A stretch of DNA of 33,308 bases from an uncultured Clostridia bacterium (GTDB taxonomy: Bacteria; Bacillota; Clostridia; Lachnospirales; Lachnospiraceae): NCBI GenBank assembly GCA_947643415.1, contig CANRWA010000039.1, positions 1 to 33,308 on the forward strand, in the 5' to 3' direction. Both the position numbers and the translations under genes were made by a program. Below are positions 15,009 through 21,963 of this stretch, piece by piece (positions within the stretch are counted from its first letter, which is position 1; the number at the start of each line of letters is the position of its first letter). The notes under the pieces are model-generated. The model was given only the letters and a program-made list of their open reading frames with translations. It had not been told where the DNA came from and made no database searches.

Positions 15009-15461
15009 TCAACCCTCCTGTTTCTGGCAGAGGATCCCGTACACTTTATACTTCACCTCATAATCCTGATTTTCAACAATAACCTGCGTTCCCTTTCTTG
15101 AATCTGCATTGATCACAATGGGGGCTTTCAGGTTCACTGTCATCTCTTTCACATCGGATGGAACTGTCATGGTCAGGAGAACCACAAGATTCTCTTCTGT
15201 CAGTTCACCCAGGGAATTTAATAGTTCATCCTCTACCATCGGGTTATAATCCTCTTTCACCAGCCATGGCTTGATCACCGGCAGCGCCAATGTAGGTTCC
15301 TCCACGCTCTGAAGCCAGGAAATGTTCGTCCCCTCTTTCTCACAATCATATAAGATCGTATACCGTTTATAATCCGGCAGACCGATGATGCCTCTGTCAA
15401 AGGTAAGGATCTTCTCTTCCGGCAAATCCACCTCTCCAAAAAATTTTGTCTTAACCAGCAT
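15009..15461 (-). CDS. fliW: Flagellar assembly factor FliW
   Basis: FliW binds CsrA and relieves its repression of flagellin translation. Cytoplasmic flagellin binds FliW in turn, so flagellin synthesis is tuned to export (established in Bacillus subtilis). The 150 residues show the family pattern KFFGEVDLPEEKILTFDRGI, then GLPDYKRYTIL and the region SWLQSVEEPTLALPVI. The ribosome binding site is a full AAGGAGG six bases before ATG. It is flanked by flgL upstream and csrA directly downstream, the standard clostridial order. A 12-bp hairpin separates it from flgL, which may adjust expression or mRNA processing between the structural gene and the regulators. Confidence 0.96.
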   Translation of the reverse strand: MLVKTKFFGEVDLPEEKILTFDRGIIGLPDYKRYTILYDCEKEGTNISWLQSVEEPTLALPVIKPWLVKEDYNPMVEDELLNSLGELTEENLVVLLTMTVPSDVKEMTVNLKAPIVINADSRKGTQVIVENQDYEVKYKVYGILCQKQEG

Positions 15462-15492
15462 ATTTTTCCTCCTTCTGCCAATTTATGCGGAG

Positions 15493-15520
15493 CAGAGAAC
15501 TGCTGAACAGCAGTTCTCTG
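15493..15520 (-). repeat. 12-bp perfect hairpin between flgL and fliW
   Basis: CAGAGAACTGCT (15493-15504) and AGCAGTTCTCTG (15509-15520) form a perfect 12-bp stem with a 4-base loop. On the minus strand the stem is followed by CTCCGCATAAATT, not a U-run, so intrinsic termination is doubtful. It may stabilise the 3' end of a processed flgL message or partly attenuate transcription into fliW-csrA. Confidence 0.6.
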
Positions 15521-15546
15521 AAATCTAATCTTTCAACCAGACCTCT

Positions 15547-17040
15547 TTATATGAAGTTCAGCAGGGACTGTCCCAATATCTTCGAGGTTGCCCCCAGAAC
15601 AGCCTGATATAAAAGGTCTGCTTCTGTAAAGTTAATATATGCTTCACCCAGATCCGCATTCTCATTATCTGATTTTGCTTCTTCTGTATCAATCTCCTGC
15701 ATTTCCAGTTTATTTTTTGACAATGTCTTACGGTTATCCCGTGCGCCATGGTCCGCCAAGGCTACATTAAGTTTTTCCTGCGCCTCCTGGCATGTGGTAA
15801 TACCGGCTGACAGGGCATTTGTAAGTACCGTGGTCTGCAGCTGGATCTGGGTAGAAAGTTTCTCTTTCAATTCATTCAGGCTGGCAAGGGTCGCTGTATC
15901 ACCCTCGTCGCATTCTGCGATCCTTTTCTCTGCCGAAGCAAGATTCCGCTCCATGATATCCATCTGATTACAGAGATTCGTTATATCTTCGACACAGCGT
16001 CCTATGGATGTATCAATCGCATTGCATGCCTCAGTATTTACCGCCAGGACCTGACTGAAATTGATCTGATAGTTCAGTTTCTGGCTTCCGGCATTGGTGT
16101 ACAAGGTAGTCTCCTTTGTCGCATTGTCTACTACAGAACATCTAAAATAATGTTCCGGACGGATATCATTCGCCTCAAACTGTGTCTTGTCATATTCTGC
16201 TGTCAGGTCAGAGCCTGAACGCACATCTTCGTACACATCATCTCCAAATATCAGTTCTCCTGTCTCAGGAATATAGAAAATCTCATCCGCCCCCGGATGA
16301 AGATGCTCGTTAAATTTCGTATCATCCTCAATCTTCTTCATCGTGACCTTCGATGTAATGTCCTGTTCATTACCATTTTCATCTTTATAAGTGAGTTTCT
16401 TTATATTCGACGCATCACAGTTATCATAAGAGACCAATATCCTGTGTGTCGAAGCAAACTCGGGTGCCTGCTGGGCATACTGGTCTGCTGTTGTACCTGC
16501 AGCATATTCCGGACCGCCATATACATATTTATATTGTCTTATATCATCAACATCCATTTTCTCTGTAATGGTGTAGGTTTCATTATTCTGCGCTTCATCA
16601 AAAAGCAACGGTATATCAGTACGGTATCCTGTAAACAGATAACGCCCGGCATAATCACTGTTGGCATCCTGTTCATAGATATAATAAGCATACTGTTTGA
16701 TATTCGTCACGATATCTGCACGGTCTTTCGCATTGACAGTGCCAGTAGCTGCCTCGGTAAAATAATCCCGCATCTGTGTCAGCACTTTATCCACATCTAT
16801 CAGGATAGATTCGGTAGAATCCATCCATGCAGTAGCATCTTCGATGTTCTTCTGATACTGATTGATCTCTACAAGGGTAGTACGGTATTTCAAAGCCCTT
16901 GATGCTATGGTCGGATCATCAGAGGGGCGCTGGATCTTCTTCTGGGTATTGTACTGCATCAGGTATTTATTATAGGCTTTTTTATTCTTCTGCATATTCA
17001 GCATAGAATTATTGCGCATCATTGAATTGGTCACTCTCAT
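15547..17040 (-). CDS. flgL: Hook-filament junction protein FlgL (HAP3)
   Basis: FlgL joins the second junction ring (FlgK) to the flagellin filament. The 497-residue protein has the flagellin-like N-terminal helix region MRVTNSMMRNNSMLNMQKNK, the family-typical QRPSDDPTIASRALKYRT (37-54), and a C-terminal helix region with EAYINFTEADLLYQAVL and QSLLNFI. The middle (about 150-330) is an expanded variable part that includes a Tyr/Asp-rich stretch. The start is ATG at 17040, eight bases after AAGGAGG. It follows the second flgK by 32 bases. It is longer than the roughly 300-residue FlgL of many bacteria, mainly through this central insertion, which would be exposed on the filament surface. Confidence 0.94.
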   Translation of the reverse strand: MRVTNSMMRNNSMLNMQKNKKAYNKYLMQYNTQKKIQRPSDDPTIASRALKYRTTLVEINQYQKNIEDATAWMDSTESILIDVDKVLTQMRDYFTEAATGTVNAKDRADIVTNIKQYAYYIYEQDANSDYAGRYLFTGYRTDIPLLFDEAQNNETYTITEKMDVDDIRQYKYVYGGPEYAAGTTADQYAQQAPEFASTHRILVSYDNCDASNIKKLTYKDENGNEQDITSKVTMKKIEDDTKFNEHLHPGADEIFYIPETGELIFGDDVYEDVRSGSDLTAEYDKTQFEANDIRPEHYFRCSVVDNATKETTLYTNAGSQKLNYQINFSQVLAVNTEACNAIDTSIGRCVEDITNLCNQMDIMERNLASAEKRIAECDEGDTATLASLNELKEKLSTQIQLQTTVLTNALSAGITTCQEAQEKLNVALADHGARDNRKTLSKNKLEMQEIDTEEAKSDNENADLGEAYINFTEADLLYQAVLGATSKILGQSLLNFI

Positions 17041-17072
17041 ACCAAAGTCCTCCTTATTTGATTCTCGATGAT

Positions 17073-18971
17073 TTATACTGCTGTTCCGTTGATGAGTTTA
17101 TCCAGCACTTCATTTAAAACAGATAAAACTTTGTACTGACAAGTCAGCATGTGGTTAAATATTATCATATTAGAACCTTCCTCATCCTCATCTACGCCAG
17201 ATACGGATTTGCGGTTCGTATCAATGGCATAGAGCAGGTTGCTCTGGCTCTCTGCCAGACTGATCGCCTTCCTGGCATTGACTCCAAGAGAAGCCGTCAG
17301 AGTCCGTATAAAATCATCTGGTGCACCATGGGTAAACATAGACGCTTTGTCTTTGAGCTTCGTCAGACGTTCAATATTATTTCCCTGGTCATTTCCTGTA
17401 TCGCTTCCATCCGCATAGGGAAGTTTTCCGGCTATCTTTCCCGGCTCCTTAATCATCTCATCTGCCACACACAGATTCAATGCTGTCATATAGTAATAAG
17501 AACCGACTGTTTTCCCATCCGCATCCTGTCTCGGTACCGAGGAGGAGAAAGAGGGATCGTACCCGCCATCCGGCCGCTCTTCCATGGAGCCATAATTCTC
17601 TCCTGTAGCTGGTATATTAGCACTGAAGAAATCAATTCCTTTCTCATCATTCAAATCCAGCCCTTCATTCTGAACTGTATTGAATTCCTGGGAAAATGTG
17701 CGGACAAATTCGTTCAACTGAGCCATATAATAGGGAATCCCCTTGGCATCCACATGTTCTGCAGTGGCAACGGTATAGCCATTATCCATGGCATTTTTCA
17801 GTGCCATCGAATCTGCCACTTTTGCCTTTGTATTCAAGGTAAATTCATAAGTAAACTTACCATCTGCCCCTACCTTTACTTCGAAACTGTCATAGGCAAA
17901 AACACGCCCGCTGACAACGATCTCTCCATCTGCTGACGGAATATTCAGCGTCCGTACATCATTGCAGTTTGTATCTTCCAGGGTGAGTTTCAGATTGCCG
18001 CCTTCATCATCCGGAAGATTTTCAAGTTTCGTGATCTTACCTTCCAAGGCAGTGGCATTATTGCCATCCCTCATCTCCAACAGTGCCTGCAGCTCACCGC
18101 CCAGCAGGGAATTGTGCAGTGGAAAATCTGCCCCGTCTCCCCACTTAATATTATAGCATCCCTGTATATCATTGATATTGCTATAGGTGTCTTTCTGGAC
18201 TACCTCCAGCCTATTTGAACGGTAAGTATCTACCAGCATACCACCATTTATATAGACACAATACTGAGGAGCCCCTACACCATCCGGCGCCTCTTCTTCC
18301 ACCACTTCCACATTGCAGATCTTGGACAGTTCATCAATCAGCAGGCTCCTCTGATCCCGAAGGTCGTTCGCCGTCCCGCCATACACTTCAATGGTGTCAA
18401 TCTGCTTATTCAGAGATGTGATCCTCTCTGCATACGCATTAATCTGTTCCACACATGTCTTGACAGCAATATTGGCTTCCTTCTGTAGCTGCTGCAGCTG
18501 CGTCGCCATACCATTTACAAATTCTGTATATGTCTGTGCCACAGTAACCACCTGCCTGCGGACAGTACTGTCATTCGGCTTACCCCTAAGATTACTCATC
18601 GCTGCATAGAAATCATCAAAAGCATCCAGAATACGCGATTTATTGTCTGCTGTCACATCACCGCAGATCGCATCCTGCAGGGAATTCAGATAATAGGACT
18701 GTGTCTCATATTTCACAAGCTTCGCCTGTGTCACCTGATATTTTGTATCGAAGTACTCATCGCGGGAACGGGTGATGCTCACTGATTCAACACCATATCC
18801 CTGAACAGCAAAGGAAGTTCTTCTTCCCACCACGGACGTGATGTTGACAACCTGTTTAGAATAACCCGGCGTCTCGATATTCGCCACATTGTGTGCCACT
18901 GTCTGCAGTTTGTTGTTATAAGCCATCATACCGGACTTTGCAATCTCTAAGCTTCCAAAAGTTGATGCCAT
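17073..18971 (-). CDS. Second FlgK-like hook-associated protein, divergent C-terminus
   Basis: This is a paralog of the hook-associated protein encoded just upstream (632 residues). Its N-terminus is canonical: SLEIAKSGMMAYNNKLQTVAHNVANIETPGYSKQ. The ANIETPGYS motif marks rod/hook/HAP proteins. Further along, the coiled region (about 140-215, LNKQIDTIEVYGGTANDLRDQR) is FlgK-like. The C-terminal D0 helix is unusual. Where FlgK normally reads FQ..Y.AS....., it has IIFNHMLTCQYKVLSVLNEVLDKL, lacking the usual FQxxYxASxR pattern and carrying a Cys. It starts 12 bases after the first flgK, with AGGAGG overlapping that gene's stop. It could be a second junction-zone ring protein or a FlgK specialised for another filament; I cannot decide. 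Confidence 0.82.
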   Translation of the reverse strand: MASTFGSLEIAKSGMMAYNNKLQTVAHNVANIETPGYSKQVVNITSVVGRRTSFAVQGYGVESVSITRSRDEYFDTKYQVTQAKLVKYETQSYYLNSLQDAICGDVTADNKSRILDAFDDFYAAMSNLRGKPNDSTVRRQVVTVAQTYTEFVNGMATQLQQLQKEANIAVKTCVEQINAYAERITSLNKQIDTIEVYGGTANDLRDQRSLLIDELSKICNVEVVEEEAPDGVGAPQYCVYINGGMLVDTYRSNRLEVVQKDTYSNINDIQGCYNIKWGDGADFPLHNSLLGGELQALLEMRDGNNATALEGKITKLENLPDDEGGNLKLTLEDTNCNDVRTLNIPSADGEIVVSGRVFAYDSFEVKVGADGKFTYEFTLNTKAKVADSMALKNAMDNGYTVATAEHVDAKGIPYYMAQLNEFVRTFSQEFNTVQNEGLDLNDEKGIDFFSANIPATGENYGSMEERPDGGYDPSFSSSVPRQDADGKTVGSYYYMTALNLCVADEMIKEPGKIAGKLPYADGSDTGNDQGNNIERLTKLKDKASMFTHGAPDDFIRTLTASLGVNARKAISLAESQSNLLYAIDTNRKSVSGVDEDEEGSNMIIFNHMLTCQYKVLSVLNEVLDKLINGTAV

Positions 18972-18983
18972 ATCATCTGCCTC

Positions 18984-20795
18984 CTAACCTAAACGTTCTA
19001 TCAAATATTCTAACATTTCCGCCACTGTTGTTATATACCTTGAGGATGCATCATAGCATCTCTGAAATTTAATCAGGTCAGACAATTCTTCCTCTGTTGA
19101 CACGCTCATAACATTATGCCTTTCCCCATCCACGCTGGTCACTGTGGCCTCCTGGTTCTCAATGATCCCCCCCCATACATCTCCCTGGACACCCAGTTCG
19201 ATTACGATCTGGTCATAGAAGTCAAATGCGTCATAATCTGCAAGGGAATTCGGGTCAAGGGTCCCGATCTTCTCCGTCTGGATATCAGCGATGGCCCGGA
19301 TATTGTCATTCGCATACCCCTTACCTGCGCCTGTGTTTGGATTAAACATAACCGGCAGCTTGGAAGAATCTTTGAGCAGATCCGGATTGATCACCAACTG
19401 GCTGGATGTATACAGAGAATAGATATCGGATTCCACTTCTTCATTATACATCTTCTTTGTGATCGGGTTTCCATCCGCATCTGTCCCTACCTGAATCTCT
19501 GTATAACGATCCACTCCCCTGCGGGAGAAAAGTTCCGTTCCCATTGTATTATCTGCGTCATCCCCCAGCATTGCCTTATCTTCATCCAATACCTGTACCG
19601 TCGTGCCTGCCGCTAATACGGTACCATCCGGCAGTGTGACATCCGCGGGAAGTGTATAATCTGTATTCGGGCAGAGCATATTGTTTACCCTTGTTACAAC
19701 CTCATGCATCAGGATATCCATCTGGCTCTGGGTTGTCATGATAACAGAAGCGCCTGTGAAACTATTGTATTTCTCAAGCTCTGTCTCAAATGTACTCATC
19801 GCTTTCTCATAATCCTGCTGTGTGGCAAAGTCTTCCCGTTCCGGTTTGACCGGGGTATCTGTATAGTTCGCAGCATAACAGCCCCGTGCCACCAGGATCC
19901 CCCGTAAAGATCCAACATCTGTCTTAAATTTGTTGGAATATTTCAATGTGCTTTCCTGAAAATAATCCCCGCCACTTTCCCATACAGGCTTCAACAGCCG
20001 GGAGGTCTGATGCTGTTTGGATTCTGTGGTATCATATTCCACTGCAAGGAAATTCTGTCTGTGTGAATCCAGAAGAAAAGCGCCTTCTGAATAAATAGTG
20101 ATCACACCGTCTTTTTCTTCATTTGTTTCAAAATTAATATAATGGCTCAATTCATCCAGGCACTGATTCCGCTTGTCACGGTAGTCATTGGCAGTTTCCC
20201 CGCCCGCCTCATAACGGCGGATCACTTTATTCAGTTCATCTACCTGGGATACCAGATCATTGATGGCATCAACCTGCCTCATTACCTCAGAATTGAGACT
20301 TGTCTGGTATGTATTAAGCTGCCCCCGCAGCACCTGGGCACGCTGTATGAAAAGCTCTGCTGCCGCTATCATCTCATCTTTTTTGACAATATCACCCGGA
20401 TCCTTTGAGAGTTCTTCAAATGCCTCCCACAGGCCAGTCAGCCCCACCTTGAACTGCTCACCCTCCAGCTCGCCAAGCATGTCTTCCACTTCCAGCGAAG
20501 CTTTCTGGTTCTCTTCGTAAAAGCCCTGACGTCCAAATTCCAGCCTGTAACGGGCATCCAAAAATGTATTCCGGATCTGGCGCGTGTCAACAATGACAGT
20601 CCCCATGCCTACCTGCAGCATGTTATTATGTGCACCAAGGGTGTTCTGGTAAAAAGAATCAGTCACAACAGTCTGCTGCCTGGTATATCCGGGCGTATGT
20701 GCATTCGCAATGTTGTGTGATGTTGTATTCAGCGAAGCCTGTGCCGACCGAAGCCCCGACACTCCGGCATTAAAACTCGCCAGTAAGTTTGACAT
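18984..20795 (-). CDS. flgK: Hook-associated protein FlgK (HAP1)
   Basis: FlgK forms the first junction ring between hook and filament. The 603 residues show the standard start (SNLLASFNAGVSGLRSAQAS, then NTTSHNIANAHTPGYTRQQ). The conserved EVMRQVDAINDLVSQVDELN to GGETANDYRDKRNQCLDELS segment follows at about 170-220. The end is canonical: LIKFQRCYDASSRYITTVAEMLEYLIERLG. The central part (about 260-500) is the variable surface domain. It follows a terminator-like hairpin downstream of flgN, so it may be expressed at a lower level than flgMN or from an unseen promoter. The ribosome binding site is a purine run (AAGGAAGGGG) eight bases before the ATG at 20795. Its tandem neighbour is a divergent second copy. 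Confidence 0.94.
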   Translation of the reverse strand: MSNLLASFNAGVSGLRSAQASLNTTSHNIANAHTPGYTRQQTVVTDSFYQNTLGAHNNMLQVGMGTVIVDTRQIRNTFLDARYRLEFGRQGFYEENQKASLEVEDMLGELEGEQFKVGLTGLWEAFEELSKDPGDIVKKDEMIAAAELFIQRAQVLRGQLNTYQTSLNSEVMRQVDAINDLVSQVDELNKVIRRYEAGGETANDYRDKRNQCLDELSHYINFETNEEKDGVITIYSEGAFLLDSHRQNFLAVEYDTTESKQHQTSRLLKPVWESGGDYFQESTLKYSNKFKTDVGSLRGILVARGCYAANYTDTPVKPEREDFATQQDYEKAMSTFETELEKYNSFTGASVIMTTQSQMDILMHEVVTRVNNMLCPNTDYTLPADVTLPDGTVLAAGTTVQVLDEDKAMLGDDADNTMGTELFSRRGVDRYTEIQVGTDADGNPITKKMYNEEVESDIYSLYTSSQLVINPDLLKDSSKLPVMFNPNTGAGKGYANDNIRAIADIQTEKIGTLDPNSLADYDAFDFYDQIVIELGVQGDVWGGIIENQEATVTSVDGERHNVMSVSTEEELSDLIKFQRCYDASSRYITTVAEMLEYLIERLG

Positions 20796-20818
20796 ATAGA
20801 TAACCCCTTCCTTTCCTG

Positions 20819-20849
20819 TAAAAAAGCGTTGACTGAAAAACGCAACGCT
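20819..20849 (-). terminator. Intrinsic terminator or attenuator between flgN and flgK
   Basis: On the minus strand AGCGTTG (20843-20849) pairs with CAACGCT (20825-20831) around an 11-base loop and is followed directly by a run of U (20825-20819). This is a proper, though short, rho-independent terminator placed inside the flgM-flgN-flgK gene series. It may only partly stop transcription. The flgK ribosome binding site begins within 15 bases of it. Confidence 0.65.
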
Positions 20850-20850
20850 C

Positions 20851-20950
20851 CAAGAATTGCAAAGCGAATAAATTCGCTATGGCGATTCTTGCTCCGCACA
20901 TAGCGGAATTTCCTATAAGATAAATACAGAGATACACGGATGTCTATCTC
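20851..20950 (-). repeat. Structured intergenic element, three further hairpins
   Basis: Between flgN and the terminator lie three more stems. CAAGAAT/ATTCTTG (20851-20857 with 20885-20891) encloses AGCGAA/TTCGCT (20863-20868 with 20873-20878). CCGC/GCGG pairs 20894-20897 with 20903-20906. GAGATA/TATCTC pairs 20929-20934 with 20945-20950. A chance open frame across this region reads SKNRHSEFIRFAILGALRF, a string I associate from memory with many spurious small proteins in clostridial genomes. That suggests a dispersed intergenic repeat family. I cannot verify copy number from one window. Confidence 0.45.
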
Positions 20951-20951
20951 G

Positions 20952-21467
20952 TTACTGCTTTGCATCAAATATTCCATGCTGTGGCGCCATTCCCTCTACC
21001 TCTGCGGCACTGCTGGAATAGTTGCTGCTTCCCGAAGACATCCGTGTACTTCTTATCACATTCATATTAAATTCTACCATTTCCATTGCTTCTTTTAACA
21101 AAAGCTTATTTTGTTCATTCAGTTCCTGCAGCCGCGCGACTGTCTTCTTCAGACGGTCATGTATGACCTGCAGTTTCTTCTGATCTTCCGGCTGATTCTT
21201 CAACGCTTCAGCGATCTGCTCTAATGTAATCGTCTTTGGATCTTTGCCAAGAACGGTAGCAATATCCACTGCGATCCGTTCTCTTTTTTGTTCCATAGCT
21301 GATGTCTGATCCACCAGGTCATGTTCCCGGACTGTAATATCTTGAAGTGATTCCAGATCATTAGCAATGATCGCTCTTGTCTTATCCTCTTCTATGGGAA
21401 TCAACTGTCTGTACAAAATCTCTTCTGCATCCAGAGTCGTAATCAGCTCTTCCATCAAACTAGCCAA
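20952..21467 (-). CDS. flgN: Flagellar export chaperone FlgN family
   Basis: FlgN-type chaperones bind the C-termini of FlgK and FlgL and bring them to the export gate. This 171-residue helical protein (MEELITTLDAEEILYRQLIPIEEDKTRAIIANDLESLQDI) has the family's long helix 1 and a C-terminal helix, LLLKEAMEMVEFNMNVIRS, followed by a Ser-rich, probably disordered tail. The genomic place, directly before flgK and after flgM, supports the call. A TTG start at 21467 is favoured: AGGAGG lies seven bases upstream, whereas the first in-frame ATG (MEELI) would be about 19 bases away. The gene follows flgM by about 46 bases and is followed by a structured region with a terminator. Confidence 0.85.
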   Translation of the reverse strand: MASLMEELITTLDAEEILYRQLIPIEEDKTRAIIANDLESLQDITVREHDLVDQTSAMEQKRERIAVDIATVLGKDPKTITLEQIAEALKNQPEDQKKLQVIHDRLKKTVARLQELNEQNKLLLKEAMEMVEFNMNVIRSTRMSSGSSNYSSSAAEVEGMAPQHGIFDAKQ

Positions 21468-21513
21468 ACGTTCTTCCTCCTGTCAGTCAGAATCATCCAT
21501 TGAATCTCCTTCA

Positions 21514-21783
21514 TCAGGCAAGCAGTTGGTCAGCCAGTCTGTCAGCAACATCCTCAATTGAGACATTGTACGTTCCTGCGGCCATCTGTTCCTGAATCTC
21601 CTTTATACGTTCAGCGCGTACCGGTTCTCCCTGCTCTGCTGCCTGTTTGGCAATCTGGTAAGCGCTGCCGAAATCAGAAATTTCCAGAGAATCTCTGCTA
21701 TCTTTCCTCTCGGACTTCATGTCTCTTTTGGTCTTGTTGGTTTTATAGAGTTGACTTACTTGTGTATAAGCATCAATCCTCAT
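21514..21783 (-). CDS. flgM: Anti-sigma-28 factor FlgM
   Basis: FlgM holds sigma-28 inactive until the hook is complete and FlgM is exported, releasing late flagellar transcription. The 89-residue protein has a basic, disordered N-terminal half and the conserved sigma-binding C-terminal helices: ISDFGSAYQIAKQAA, then RIKEIQEQMAAGTYNVSIEDVADRLADQLL. The GTYNVSIEDVADRL motif is diagnostic. I chose ATG 21783, seven bases after GGAGG; an open frame upstream to 21873 runs through the leader and promoter. Its own sigma-28 promoter (21863-21889) creates negative autoregulation, since FlgM inhibits the factor that transcribes it. The sigma-28 gene itself is not in the window. Confidence 0.93.
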   Translation of the reverse strand: MRIDAYTQVSQLYKTNKTKRDMKSERKDSRDSLEISDFGSAYQIAKQAAEQGEPVRAERIKEIQEQMAAGTYNVSIEDVADRLADQLLA

Positions 21784-21862
21784 AATCTTACCTCCATTCC
21801 TCCAACGAAATATATTGGAAACAGAGTGGTCATGCTCCGCATCATCCTCTGTCTTACTATAT

Positions 21863-21889
21863 TTATCGGACAATTAGCAGGATATCTTA
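21863..21889 (-). promoter_or_regulatory. Sigma-28 promoter of flgM
   Basis: On the minus strand TAAG (21886-21889) is followed, after exactly 15 bases, by TCCGATAA (21863-21870). This differs from the TAAA-N15-GCCGATAA consensus at two bases. Transcription should start near 21856, giving a leader of about 70 bases. Bases 21890-21963 behind parC contain no clear terminator and no other feature. Confidence 0.83.
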
Positions 21890-21963
21890 GCCTTTTTTCA
21901 TTTTTCTTTTTGCCTTGTATCATCATGCGGGCCCAATGCCAGGTTCAAATGGATGCCGCCATG

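Noticed and set aside
20729..20977. A small 82-codon frame between flgN and flgK.
   Set aside because: It runs through stacked hairpins and a terminator, overlaps both flanking genes and has no ribosome binding site; it is best explained as a chance frame across a structured repeat.
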